NCBI GenBank assembly: GCA_002493515.1
Contig: DKYZ01000138.1
Span: 1 to 19,874, forward strand
DNA from: Porphyromonadaceae bacterium UBA7087
GTDB taxonomy: Bacteria; Bacteroidota; Bacteroidia; Bacteroidales; Muribaculaceae
DNA length: 19,874 bases
Direction: 5' to 3'
Shown: positions 1-8,008 of the stretch, piece after piece
How positions within the stretch are numbered: the stretch's first letter is position 1
Layout of the letters: each line of letters opens with the position of its first letter
Translations under genes and position numbers: made by a program
Notes under the pieces: generated by a model
Databases searched by the model: none
Seen by the model: only the letters and a program-made list of their open reading frames with translations
What the model was told of the DNA's origin: nothing

Positions 1-24
1 GGCATGGCCACCTGTGGCCATGCC
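1..24. repeat. Perfect inverted repeat at window edge
   Basis: Two 11-nt arms (GGCATGGCCAC and GTGGCCATGCC) separated by CT form a perfect GC-rich hairpin. It sits 54 nt upstream of the next start codon. No T-run follows on the plus strand, so it is not a classical intrinsic terminator in that direction. It could be the terminator stem of a gene to the left (on either strand), or a leader structure for the gene at 79. The left flank is outside the window, so this cannot be decided. Confidence 0.55.
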
Positions 25-78
25 GGGGAGGCCGCATGTCATGACCATACTTTCCAATAACAAATAATAAAAACAATA

Positions 79-849
79 ATGAACAGACAGAAACTTTTTC
101 TCAGACTCGCCCCCATGGCGTTTGGAAGCGCGATGCTTATGCCGGGCCTCGTGGCCTCGGCCGACATCTCCGACTCCCCGGTGCTGGATGTGGAGAAGAC
201 CTTCTCTCCCACATTCATGCCCGCTTTCCTCTCCTCCGACTCCAACAAGACCCCCTACTATATCTCGCAAGACTCCCTGGCCGTCTACGACTCCGATTTC
301 GCCGTCATAGAGACACACCAACTGCAGAACGAGGTTTTCTTTGACGAACTGAAATACCACGTCACATGCCATCCCGCCATCCTCAAGGAGACCAAACGGG
401 AGGAGAGCCCCCTTATTTCCGACGGATGGGGACTGGACCAGACAATCGACTTCCTCAACAACACCAGCCCCCAGGGCGCCGACAGCTACACCATCGAGCA
501 GCAGGACGGCGGATACATCTTCTATCCGACACCGATTGAATCGAACGAGGAGCTGTCGTTTTTCATCACCAAGAATCCATACGCCGACGGAGGCGGCATA
601 TACAATTTCCAGTATAAATATCCCAAGCGATTCGTACGGCTCACATCCGAGGGAACTCTCATGATGGGCACCATCGAATACGACACCACCGGAAACTATG
701 AGGCCCAGGAGGTGATTCTGCGCCAGGGTAACGAATACCACACCGGCTACCAATTAGCCGTCATGGCCTATGCCTCAGGAAACAACAGCTGCGAGCGGAC
801 ACAGATCCACATCTCGCAGAATTTCTTCAACGACGACGACAACTATTAG
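79..849 (+). CDS. Secreted protein of unknown function, N-terminal part (interrupted T9SS cargo gene)
   Basis: This 256-codon frame opens with a signal peptide (MNRQK basic start, hydrophobic stretch to about residue 24, likely cleavage after VASA near residue 28). The rest is a soluble, acidic, aromatic-rich exported domain that I do not recognise. It ends at TAG 847-849, but the same frame stays open for another 184 codons and finishes in a recognisable secretion domain. This is therefore probably the 5' part of one gene of about 441 residues. The ATG at 79 is chosen because the signal peptide starts there; the leader is AT-rich without a Shine-Dalgarno, as is normal for Bacteroidetes. The truncated product could still be exported to the periplasm but would lack the C-terminal sorting signal. 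It could be a surface or extracellular protein of unknown role. The reading frame is sure; its present functionality is not. Confidence 0.7.
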   Translation: MNRQKLFLRLAPMAFGSAMLMPGLVASADISDSPVLDVEKTFSPTFMPAFLSSDSNKTPYYISQDSLAVYDSDFAVIETHQLQNEVFFDELKYHVTCHPAILKETKREESPLISDGWGLDQTIDFLNNTSPQGADSYTIEQQDGGYIFYPTPIESNEELSFFITKNPYADGGGIYNFQYKYPKRFVRLTSEGTLMMGTIEYDTTGNYEAQEVILRQGNEYHTGYQLAVMAYASGNNSCERTQIHISQNFFNDDDNY

Positions 850-1404
850 CTCATCCAGTCAAAATACGCGCTCATACCGAGGGAAAACAAGGAATACGAC
901 AGATATCTCGGCGAAGTGACCATACTGGACAAATTCGCAAGCCGGACCGGACTGGACATAGTGTCGGCCGACGGACGGGTGCTTGAATCAGTCGACCTGG
1001 GAAACGCCAGCATAAACGGAGACATCGAGATGCTGATGCTCGGAGGGAAGAAATACCTCTCGTTCTCAGTATGGGACAAAGGATCAACCTACTACCGCTT
1101 CTACCGGGTGGAGTCGCCACGCGGCTCGGCCACGTCACTGCACGAGATGCCCGTGAGAATGAAGGCCTACCCCAACCCGGCACGCACCTCCGAGCCGGTG
1201 GAGATCGACCTGGGCTCCACAGTCCGTGCCGAGGCCACAATCCACGTCACCTCTACCGACGGACGCTCGTATGCGGCCGGAAGCGTCAAGGCCGGGGAAT
1301 CGAAGGCGAGAATCGACATATCCGGCCTCACGCCCGGCCTGTATATCGTAAGCGCCGACATTGACGGCACGCGACGCGAAAGCTGCCGGATTCTGGTCAG
1401 ATAG
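850..1404 (+). pseudogene. C-terminal part of the interrupted gene: T9SS type A sorting domain
   Basis: The frame continues directly from the codon after TAG 847-849, in phase with the gene at 79, and ends at TAG 1402-1404. The first possible internal start is GTG 916, with no obvious ribosome-binding or promoter signal. The last ~80 residues match a type IX secretion C-terminal domain: YPNP at 1168-1179, then a beta-rich stretch with a DG turn, then PGLYIV about 20 residues before the end and a basic C-terminus. Known role of such domains: they direct cargo through the outer-membrane T9SS translocon and are then removed or attached to the surface. Because the signal peptide is upstream of the stop, this half cannot be exported by itself. 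An intrinsic terminator follows at 1437-1486, consistent with one original gene ending here. Confidence 0.7.
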
Positions 1405-1436
1405 GATATCAATCGAAAAAGGGATTTGACTTGCAC

Positions 1437-1486
1437 GGAAAGGCGACAGCAGAGGCCGGAAGGCCCGGCCGCCTTTCCTTTTTCTT
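1437..1486 (+). terminator. Intrinsic terminator after the interrupted T9SS cargo gene
   Basis: Perfect 9-bp stem GGAAAGGCG (1437-1445) / CGCCTTTCC (1470-1478), with further GGCC-rich pairing possible in the loop, followed by TTTTTTCTT. It lies 32 nt after the stop codon at 1404. Confidence 0.85.
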
Positions 1487-1524
1487 ATAAAACAACGGCT
1501 CGACAACACTCTGAGACGGATTTG

Positions 1525-1556
1525 TTTGGAAATTTGGATAATTAGGTGTAATTTTG
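1525..1556 (+). promoter_or_regulatory. Bacteroidetes-type promoter of the M3 peptidase gene
   Basis: TTTG at 1525-1528, a 20-nt spacer and TAATTTTG at 1549-1556 match the Bacteroidetes sigma-ABfr consensus (TTTG N19-21 TAnnTTTG). Transcription would start around 1563, leaving a leader of about 70 nt before the ATG at 1635. This also rules out the earlier in-frame TTG at 1554 as a start, because it lies inside the -7 element. Confidence 0.8.
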
Positions 1557-1634
1557 CATTGCGTCCGCAATCAGACCCCGGCGCAAGCCGGAAGGGCGCG
1601 AACCATTAACAGACACAACAACCAACAACTTCAG

Positions 1635-3749
1635 ATGAACCGAAAACTCACAACCCTGGCGGCGGCTCTGCTGCTGACCGCCCCAACACTGACCTCAATG
1701 GCACAGACAACCGGGAATCCTTTCCTGCAGCCCTACGACACAAAATACGAGATTCCTCCCTACGAGAAAATCAAGACCTCCGACTTCATCCCCGCCATCA
1801 AGGCCGGCACAGAGGAGCTGAAGGCCAATATCGAGAGAATCACAGCCAACAAGGCCATGCCTGACTTCGACAACACGATCCTCCCGCTGGAGAACGTGTC
1901 GCCCATACTGGAGCGCGTGGCCTCCGTTTTCTACCACTATGACAGCGCGCTGAGCACCGACGAGTTCGCCGCCATGGCCGAGGAGGCGATACCCCTCCTC
2001 AACGCCGCCAGCAACGAGCTCAACCTCAACCAGGCCCTCTTCGACCGCATACGCACCGTCTACGACAACCGCGACAAGATGAAGCTCAACCCGCTGCAGA
2101 AGCGCCTCGTGGAGAAATACTACCGCCAGTTTGCCGAGCAGGGCGCCGCCCTCTCCCCGGAGAAGAAGGCCGAGCTGGTGAAGGTAAACAACGAGCTCGC
2201 CAAGCTCTTCATCGCCTACAACAAGAACCTTCTCAACGCCACCAACTCCTTCTTCGTGACCGTATACGACAAGGCTGACCTGGCCGGACTCCCCGAGTCG
2301 TCGATTGCACAGGCTGCCGAAGACGCCAAGGCACGCGGCCTCGACGGCCTGTGGGTGTTCACACTCCATGCCCCGAGCCGTCTGCCCGTGCTTCAGAACG
2401 CCGAAAACCGCGGCCTGCGCGAGGCTATCTACAAGGGCTACACGAATCTGGCGTCATACGGCGAGAACAGCAACTACCCCGTGATCGAGAAGATCGTGAA
2501 GCTGCGTGCAGAAAAGGCAAAGATCATGGGCTTCGACAATTTCGCCCAGATGATGACGTCGCGCGTCATGGCCAAGACCCCCGAGGCTGCCGAAAGCCTT
2601 CTGATGCAGGTCTTCGAGCCGGCGGTGGCAAGAAGCCATGAGGAGGTGGCCGACATGCAGGCTTACGTAGACGCCGAGGGCGGCGGCTTCAAGATCGCTC
2701 CCTGGGACTACTACTATTACGCCGGAAAGGTAAAGAAACAGAAATTCGACCTCGATGAGTCGGACGTGCGCCCCTATTTCTCGCTTGAGAACGTGCTCAA
2801 CGGCCTCTTCGGAGCCGCAGAGCGCCTCTACGGAATTAAGATGGTGGAGATGCCCGACGCTCCCAAATATATGGATGAGGTGACGGTATATGACGTGGTT
2901 GACGCCAAGACCGGCGAGCATATCTCTGTATTCATGACCGACTTCTTCCCCCGCGCCTCCAAGCGCCAGGGAGCCTGGATGGAGCAGCTCCAGAGCGCCG
3001 GCCTCTACGGCGACGGCACCACGAAGCGCCCCATCGTCTATAACGTAGGCAATTTCACACGACCCGCCGGCGACACCCCGGCCCTTCTGACAATCGACGA
3101 GGTGGAGACCACATTCCACGAGTTCGGACACGCCCTCCAGGGAATGCTCTCCACGGCTCCCTACAAATCGCTGGCCGGAACAAACGTAGACCGCGACTAT
3201 GTGGAGATGTCGTCGCAGATGAACGAGCACTTCGCCTTCACCCCCGAGCTTCTCAAGACATACGCCAAGCATTACAAGACAGGCGAGACCATTCCCGACG
3301 AGCTGATTGAGAAACTCAACAAGGCGTCTAAGTTCAACCAGGGCTTCACCACCACCGAGCTGGCCGGAGCCGCCCTGCTTGACCTGGCCTGGGGCAAGAC
3401 CGACGGCAACGGAATCGACGTCGAGGGATTCGAGGCCGACTTCACAAAGAAAATCGGAATGCCCGACGAGATAACCTACCGCTACCGCTCGCCCTACTTC
3501 AAGCACATCTTCGGCGACGACGGCTATGCCTCCGGCTATTACACCTACCTCTGGAGCCAGGTGCTCGAGGCCGATGCCTGGGAGCTCTTCGAGAAAAACG
3601 GCATCTTCGACAAGAAGACAGCCGAGTCATACAAGAAGAACATTCTCCAGAGCGGCGACACGGAAGACGCCATGGTGCTCTTCGAGCGTTTCCGCGGCCA
3701 CAAGCCCGACCCCCACGCGCTCCTGCGCCTGAGAGGCTTCGAGAAATAA
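1635..3749 (+). CDS. Secreted M3-family metallopeptidase (peptidyl-dipeptidase Dcp-like)
   Basis: 704 residues. The zinc site is plain: HEFGH at residues 495-499 and a glutamate at 524, 25 residues after the second histidine, which is the gluzincin HExxH...E arrangement of peptidase family M3. The length and all-helical N-terminal half fit the Dcp/oligopeptidase A group (usual size 670-720). A signal peptide (MNRKL start, hydrophobic core, likely cleavage at SMAQ near residue 24) places it in the periplasm, so it probably removes dipeptides from imported or turned-over peptides, as E. coli Dcp does in the cytoplasm and periplasm. ATG 1635 is chosen because the signal peptide begins there and the promoter overlaps any earlier start. 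The gene is monocistronic, with promoter at 1525-1556 and terminator at 3772-3807. Family assignment is firm; dipeptidase versus oligopeptidase activity cannot be told from sequence alone. Confidence 0.93.
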   Translation: MNRKLTTLAAALLLTAPTLTSMAQTTGNPFLQPYDTKYEIPPYEKIKTSDFIPAIKAGTEELKANIERITANKAMPDFDNTILPLENVSPILERVASVFYHYDSALSTDEFAAMAEEAIPLLNAASNELNLNQALFDRIRTVYDNRDKMKLNPLQKRLVEKYYRQFAEQGAALSPEKKAELVKVNNELAKLFIAYNKNLLNATNSFFVTVYDKADLAGLPESSIAQAAEDAKARGLDGLWVFTLHAPSRLPVLQNAENRGLREAIYKGYTNLASYGENSNYPVIEKIVKLRAEKAKIMGFDNFAQMMTSRVMAKTPEAAESLLMQVFEPAVARSHEEVADMQAYVDAEGGGFKIAPWDYYYYAGKVKKQKFDLDESDVRPYFSLENVLNGLFGAAERLYGIKMVEMPDAPKYMDEVTVYDVVDAKTGEHISVFMTDFFPRASKRQGAWMEQLQSAGLYGDGTTKRPIVYNVGNFTRPAGDTPALLTIDEVETTFHEFGHALQGMLSTAPYKSLAGTNVDRDYVEMSSQMNEHFAFTPELLKTYAKHYKTGETIPDELIEKLNKASKFNQGFTTTELAGAALLDLAWGKTDGNGIDVEGFEADFTKKIGMPDEITYRYRSPYFKHIFGDDGYASGYYTYLWSQVLEADAWELFEKNGIFDKKTAESYKKNILQSGDTEDAMVLFERFRGHKPDPHALLRLRGFEK

Positions 3750-3771
3750 CTTCGACCCACATCGCATAAAC

Positions 3772-3807
3772 GGCAAGCGTCTCACAAGGCGCTTGCCTAT
3801 ATTTTTC
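3772..3807 (+). terminator. Intrinsic terminator after the M3 peptidase
   Basis: Perfect 8-bp stem GGCAAGCG (3772-3779) / CGCTTGCC (3790-3797), 10-nt loop, followed by TATATTTTT. It begins 23 nt after the stop codon. Confidence 0.88.
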
Positions 3808-3854
3808 CCTGTCCATTTATTTTTCCAGTTCCTTAGTTGTTTATACCAATTCCA

Positions 3855-4883
3855 ATGCAAACCGAAAAGACGTCAGAACAAACCGACAGGATGTATATGG
3901 CCCGCGCCCTGCAGCTTGCCCGCGGAGGCGAGGGATTCGTAAGCCCCAACCCGATGGTGGGAGCCGTGGTCACGGCCCGGGGCCGCATTATCGGCGAGGG
4001 ATTCCACCGCGCATTCGGAGGGCCCCACGCCGAGGTAAACGCCATAGCCGCGGTGGCGGAAGCCGACCGCCATCTTCTGCGGGAGGCCACGATTTACGTT
4101 ACCCTGGAACCCTGCTCCCATTACGGAAAGACGCCGCCATGCGCCAGGCTCATCATTGATACAGGAATCCCCAGGGTAGTGACCGGAGCGCCTGACCCCA
4201 ACCCGAAGGTCAGCGGAAGGGGCATAAGGATGCTGCGCGAGGCCGGCATCGACGTCACGGAGGGGGTCATGCTGAAGGAATGCCTCGACATCAACCGCCG
4301 GTTCATGACGGCCCAGCGGCTGCGCCGCCCCTACATACAGCTGAAATGGGCACAGACGGCCGACGGCTTCATCGCCGGCCTGGACGAGGACGGCAACCCG
4401 ACGCCTGCCGCGATCTCGACACCCCTCACAAAGACGCTGATGCACCGCGAGCGCGCCCTCTGCGACGCGATACTCGCCGGGCCCAACACCATAGCCATCG
4501 ACAATCCCCGCCTCGACGTGCGCCTGTGGCCCGGGAGGAATCCGCTGAAAGTCAGCTTCGACTCCAGGAAAATATCGCCCGGCTCCAACTTCATGGCCGG
4601 AAAGCACATCCTCCTGAATCCGGAGGTCTCCCTTGACGAGAACATACACATGCTTTTCGAGCGCCATTCGGTCGGCTCGCTCATGGTGGAGGGGGGAGCC
4701 GCAGTGCTCCGCAGCTTCATTGACTCAGAACTTTACGACGAGATACGCATCGAGACGTCGCCCAGGGAGATCATGCGCGGAGTGAAGGCTCCGTCCATAA
4801 TGCCCGATGCCCTGAAGGAAGTCGCGGTCACGATTGTCGACGGCAACACGATTTCGCTGTTTCAAGACGTTAAAAACCTATAA
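3855..4883 (+). CDS. ribD: Bifunctional diaminohydroxyphosphoribosylaminopyrimidine deaminase / 5-amino-6-(5-phosphoribosylamino)uracil reductase
   Basis: 342 residues, performing the second and third steps of riboflavin synthesis in the cytosol. The N-terminal cytidine-deaminase-like domain (about residues 10-145) carries PNPMVGAVV and the zinc-site residues: H58 and E60 in HAEV, and C87 and C96 in the PCSHYGKTPPC motif. The C-terminal dihydrofolate-reductase-like domain (about 150-342) begins with LKWAQTADGFIA and has the family VEGGA motif around residue 280. The size is slightly below the 360-370 typical of E. coli RibD, with both domains complete. ATG 3855 is used; the frame opens earlier at a TTG (3837), but that would add only six residues, and a later ATG at 3891 would still keep the domain. 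No other riboflavin gene is adjacent, which is usual in Bacteroidales. No FMN riboswitch is visible in the short leader. Confidence 0.95.
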   Translation: MQTEKTSEQTDRMYMARALQLARGGEGFVSPNPMVGAVVTARGRIIGEGFHRAFGGPHAEVNAIAAVAEADRHLLREATIYVTLEPCSHYGKTPPCARLIIDTGIPRVVTGAPDPNPKVSGRGIRMLREAGIDVTEGVMLKECLDINRRFMTAQRLRRPYIQLKWAQTADGFIAGLDEDGNPTPAAISTPLTKTLMHRERALCDAILAGPNTIAIDNPRLDVRLWPGRNPLKVSFDSRKISPGSNFMAGKHILLNPEVSLDENIHMLFERHSVGSLMVEGGAAVLRSFIDSELYDEIRIETSPREIMRGVKAPSIMPDALKEVAVTIVDGNTISLFQDVKNL

Positions 4884-4900
4884 AAAATCCTTATTTGTTA

Positions 4901-4915
4901 AAAACCTCGGGTTTT
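4901..4915 (+). terminator. Weak possible terminator hairpin after ribD
   Basis: AAAACC (4901-4906) and GGTTTT (4910-4915) form a 6-bp hairpin with a 3-nt loop, 17 nt after the ribD stop. The stem is short and AT-rich and only partly followed by T residues. It may contribute to termination but is far weaker than the other terminators in the window. Confidence 0.3.
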
Positions 4916-4941
4916 ATAAGGCTCATTTTGACAAGAAATAC

Positions 4942-4949
4942 TAATTTTG
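4942..4949 (+). promoter_or_regulatory. Bacteroidetes-type -7 element for the envelope operon
   Basis: TAATTTTG matches TAnnTTTG exactly and lies 33 nt before the GTG start at 4982. No good TTTG is found at the expected distance upstream (a TTTG at 4927-4930 is too close), so this is a promoter call on the -7 element and position alone. Confidence 0.6.
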
Positions 4950-4981
4950 CAAATTGTAAATAACAAAAACAACCGACCAAA

Positions 4982-6529
4982 GTGAAACCCGCATACAAAA
5001 CATCTTTCATCATATGCCTTAGAAAGTGGCTTCTCGCGCTGCCGGCAGTGGCGCTGATGCTTGCCGCCTGCAACTCCTCGAGCGAGCCGGAATACGTAGT
5101 TCCCCTCCCCGAGACCTCCACGGCCGTGAAGTCGTTCTCGCTGAAGTCCGACTCAAAAGTCATCGCCAACCTCGACTCGGTATTCTTCTCGATCGACCTC
5201 AACGCAGGCGTCATATTCAACGCCGACTCGTTGCCCAAGGGCTCCAAGATCGACAAGCTCGTGCCCTCGATCACTTTCGCCACGAGCGTCTCGGCAGCCA
5301 CAATCCACGTGACCGGAGGCACGATAATGGCCGACTCGACTCTCAACTTCATGGAAAACCCGGGCGACTCGATCGACTTCACCGGCAACGTGACGCTCAA
5401 CGTCACCGCGGCCGACGGAAACACCCGCCGCTCCTATACGCTCAAGGTGAACGTCCATAAGGAGGTGCCTGACTCCCTGGTGTGGGACAAGATGGCGGTG
5501 ACCGCCCTTCCCTCGCGGATGCAGGCCCCGATAAGACAGAAGACGGTGACTTTCCAGGGCAAGGCCGTGGCCTTGATCGAGGAGAACGACGGCTCGCTGA
5601 CACTCTCCGAATCATCCGACCTGCTCGGCAACGAATGGAAGAAGACCCCCATCGCACCCGATTTCAATCCGGCGATACGCTCGCTGGCGGCCACCGATGA
5701 CGCCCTGTACGTGCTCGACGCCGATAACGGCGAGCTGATGTCGTCGGCCGACGGAATGACCTGGAGCGACACGGGCCGCGCCTGGGAAGCGATTCTCGGC
5801 GGCTACGGCTCCCATCTGCTCGGGCTATACACCGACGGCGGCAGACGCATGCACGGAGTCTATCCTCCTTCCGGCATAGTGAAGGAGACGGAGGCCGACA
5901 GCAGCTTCCCCACCGACGGATGGAGCAACCTCGGCACGATACAGTCTAAATGGTCGCAGGTGCCCACGGCCATGATCTTCGGAGGACGCAAGGCCGACGG
6001 CACCCTCTCCGACGACACCTGGGGTTTCGACGGAAATTCCTGGACCGTGATCTCCAACAGCGACCCGGCGCCCCTGGCCGGAGCCACGATAGTGCCCTAT
6101 TACGTCTACCGCAAGACCTCCACCTCCTGGAAACAGACCGAGTTCGCAGCCTGGCTGCTCATAGGGGGGAAGACGGCCGAGGGGAAAGCCAACCGCACCG
6201 TCTACATGACCTATGACAACGGCGTCAACTGGCGTCAGGCCGACTCCCTGATGCAGATGCCCGACTATATCCCCGGGATGTGGAACCTCGACAACGTGGT
6301 GATGAGCTCCCCGCGCTCGGCCGACATTTCCGACTCCTGGAAAACCCGCGCCACGCGCCGTCTCGCTCCCTGGATGAAGATAAACTATGACATCGACGGA
6401 TATATAATCAACTGGGACTGCCCCTACATATATCTCTTCGGCGGCGAGAACCCCGAGGATTCCGACCATACGTATGACACAATCTGGCGCGGCGTGCTCG
6501 CCCGCATGACATTCGCCCCCCTGATCTGA
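4982..6529 (+). CDS. DUF6242-type lipoprotein with beta-propeller-like repeats
   Basis: 515 residues. A lipoprotein signal is clear: hydrophobic segment, then LAAC with the lipidated Cys at residue 30, followed by a Ser/Glu-rich tether. The region to about residue 155 resembles the N-terminal domain of the Bacteroidales DUF6242 family (alternating beta strands with repeated ADSL/GDSI turns). Residues ~165-515 contain recurrent WS/SADG/GG(K/R) segments like kelch or BNR propeller blades (for example the FGGRKADG and LIGGKTAEG stretches). GTG 4982 is the start: it lies just after the -7 element and gives a complete signal peptide, and no in-frame ATG would do so. The stop TGA overlaps the ATG of the next gene by one base, indicating translational coupling. 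Function is unknown; its place at the head of the uppS-bamA cluster suggests an envelope role, which is inference. Confidence 0.85.
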   Translation: MKPAYKTSFIICLRKWLLALPAVALMLAACNSSSEPEYVVPLPETSTAVKSFSLKSDSKVIANLDSVFFSIDLNAGVIFNADSLPKGSKIDKLVPSITFATSVSAATIHVTGGTIMADSTLNFMENPGDSIDFTGNVTLNVTAADGNTRRSYTLKVNVHKEVPDSLVWDKMAVTALPSRMQAPIRQKTVTFQGKAVALIEENDGSLTLSESSDLLGNEWKKTPIAPDFNPAIRSLAATDDALYVLDADNGELMSSADGMTWSDTGRAWEAILGGYGSHLLGLYTDGGRRMHGVYPPSGIVKETEADSSFPTDGWSNLGTIQSKWSQVPTAMIFGGRKADGTLSDDTWGFDGNSWTVISNSDPAPLAGATIVPYYVYRKTSTSWKQTEFAAWLLIGGKTAEGKANRTVYMTYDNGVNWRQADSLMQMPDYIPGMWNLDNVVMSSPRSADISDSWKTRATRRLAPWMKINYDIDGYIINWDCPYIYLFGGENPEDSDHTYDTIWRGVLARMTFAPLI

Positions 6530-7218
6530 TGCCCGCACGCTTAGTAAAAATATTATCGGCCGTCATGCTGGCCCTGGCCCTCGGCGCAACCGCCAGGGCA
6601 CAGGAAGACTACCGCTTCGACATAGGCGGCGGAATCGGCATGACCGGATACCTGGGCGACGCCAACACGGCCAACCTCTGGAGAAACCCGTCGTATGACG
6701 TCGAGGCTGTCTTCCGCTACATGATCAACCCCCGCCTGGCCCTGAAATCGAATCTTTTCGTAGGAGGCCTGCGCGGCAACTCCGCGCAGATGACCAACGT
6801 CTTCCCCACCGACGAGACCTATAAATTCTCAACCACCTTCTATGAGATAGGGGAGCTCTTCGAGTTCAATTTCTTCAATTACGGAATGGGGGAATCCTAC
6901 CGCAAGCTTAAAAGAATCACACCATACATCACGGCCGGAGTGGGCCTGACGCTCTTCAGCACCGACGGCAAGACCCGGGCGGCCTTCGCCATACCGATGG
7001 GCGCGGGAGTGAAATACAAACTCTCCAGACGCCTCAACCTAGGGCTGGAGTTCCTGATGAAGAAGACTTTCACCGACAAGCTCGACGGCGAGAACCTCGC
7101 CGACCCATACGGGATAAAGAGCTCTTTCGTGAAGAACACCGACTGGTATTCCACCCTGACGCTGACGCTCACCTACGAGTTCAGCAAACGGTGTGAGGTG
7201 TGCAATTATAAAGACTGA
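6529..7218 (+). CDS. DUF6089-family outer-membrane beta-barrel protein
   Basis: 229 residues with a cleavable signal peptide (hydrophobic to residue ~22, cleavage near ARAQ). The mature part begins with YRFDIGGGIGMTGYLGDAN and alternates amphipathic strands ending in aromatic residues, as in small 8-strand outer-membrane barrels of the OmpA/PorT type. Several strands are obvious (PYITAGVGLTLF, GAGVKYKLSRRLNLGLEF, STLTLTLTYEF). This is the pattern of the Bacteroidetes DUF6089 family, which I recall as a usual neighbour of uppS. The start ATG overlaps the upstream TGA (TGATG). The end is followed by a 13-nt gap to uppS. A short tail after the last strand contains CEVC. Role is not established; the context suggests outer-membrane biogenesis or structure. 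Confidence 0.82.
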   Translation: MPARLVKILSAVMLALALGATARAQEDYRFDIGGGIGMTGYLGDANTANLWRNPSYDVEAVFRYMINPRLALKSNLFVGGLRGNSAQMTNVFPTDETYKFSTTFYEIGELFEFNFFNYGMGESYRKLKRITPYITAGVGLTLFSTDGKTRAAFAIPMGAGVKYKLSRRLNLGLEFLMKKTFTDKLDGENLADPYGIKSSFVKNTDWYSTLTLTLTYEFSKRCEVCNYKD

Positions 7219-7231
7219 CAAGAAGATTCTT

Positions 7232-8008
7232 ATGGACACATTGGAACAGAAAATATCACAGATTGATAAAAACAGGGTGCCGGTCCACGTGGCGATGATC
7301 ATGGACGGCAACGGACGATGGGCCAAGAAACGGGGCCTCGGACGCAGCGAGGGCCATTCCGAGGGTGTGGCCACTGTGCATCGTGTCACACAGTTCTCAT
7401 CCGACCTGGGCATAAAATACCTGACCCTCTACGCCTTCTCGACGGAGAACTGGAACCGCCCCCAGACCGAGGTCGACACCCTGATGTATCTCATAGGCTG
7501 GGCTATAGAGCGGGAGCTTCCCGAGCTGCTGCGCAACAATGTCAGGATCCATCTGCTCGGAGACATAGAGCGCATACCCGAGGAGCCGCGCAAAAGGCTT
7601 TTCTACGCGCGCGACGCCACGGCCGCCTGCACCGGGCTTAATCTGAACATGTGTCTAAGCTACTCATCCCGCTGGGAAATCACAGAGGCCGCCAGGCGTC
7701 TGGCGTCACGGGTGGCCGAAGGCTCGCTATCCCCCTCCGACATCGACGAGAAGATGATTTCCGACAATCTCACCACGGCCGGAATTCCCGACCCCGACCT
7801 CCTCATCCGCACTGGCGGCGAGGAGCGCATAAGCAACTACCTGCTCTGGCAGATCGCATACAGCGAGCTTTATTTCACCGACGTGCTCTGGCCCGACTTC
7901 ACCAACGAGGAATATGCCGACGCCATCATCGACTTCCAGAAGAGGGAGCGCCGTTTCGGCAAGACAAGCGAGCAGGTAACAAACACCACCACGACATCAC
8001 AGATATGA
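7232..8008 (+). CDS. uppS: Isoprenyl transferase (undecaprenyl diphosphate synthase)
   Basis: 258 residues. This cis-prenyltransferase condenses isopentenyl diphosphate units on farnesyl diphosphate to make the C55 carrier lipid for peptidoglycan and surface glycans. Family signatures are complete: MIMDGNGRWA with the catalytic Asp at residue 25, then the basic GHSEG substrate-binding region, TLYAFSTENW, and the C-terminal RTGGEERISNYLLWQ and ELYFTDVLWPDF motifs. ATG 7232 is preferred over GTG 7193: it gives the usual N-terminus a short distance before the first beta strand and avoids overlapping the upstream gene. The last codons overlap the bamA start in an ATGA arrangement (8005-8008), implying coupled translation. 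Membrane-associated in the cytoplasm; essential in most bacteria. Confidence 0.97.
   Translation: MDTLEQKISQIDKNRVPVHVAMIMDGNGRWAKKRGLGRSEGHSEGVATVHRVTQFSSDLGIKYLTLYAFSTENWNRPQTEVDTLMYLIGWAIERELPELLRNNVRIHLLGDIERIPEEPRKRLFYARDATAACTGLNLNMCLSYSSRWEITEAARRLASRVAEGSLSPSDIDEKMISDNLTTAGIPDPDLLIRTGGEERISNYLLWQIAYSELYFTDVLWPDFTNEEYADAIIDFQKRERRFGKTSEQVTNTTTTSQI

Noticed and set aside
847..849. Pyrrolysine or alternative-code reading of the TAG
   Set aside because: The same gene ends in TAG at 1402-1404, no pylT/pylS-like gene is present here, and Bacteroidales use TAG as a stop; a point mutation or error is simpler.
1554..1634. Upstream in-frame extension of the M3 peptidase starting at TTG 1554
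   Set aside because: The TTG lies inside the -7 promoter element, the extra 27 residues are not signal-like, and a normal signal peptide starts at ATG 1635.
2454..3506. Long minus-strand open frame (350 codons) opposite the M3 peptidase
   Set aside because: Antisense shadow caused by GC-rich codon bias; Val/Leu/Gly/His-rich with no domain, and the plus strand carries an unmistakable peptidase.
5825..6538. Minus-strand open frame (237 codons) opposite the DUF6242 gene
   Set aside because: Shadow frame of Gly/Val/His-rich composition with no start signal or recognisable domain.
7651..8004. Upstream extension of the BamA frame inside uppS
   Set aside because: It is the out-of-frame shadow of uppS (Arg/His/Pro-rich); the BamA signal peptide begins at ATG 8005 with an ATGA overlap.
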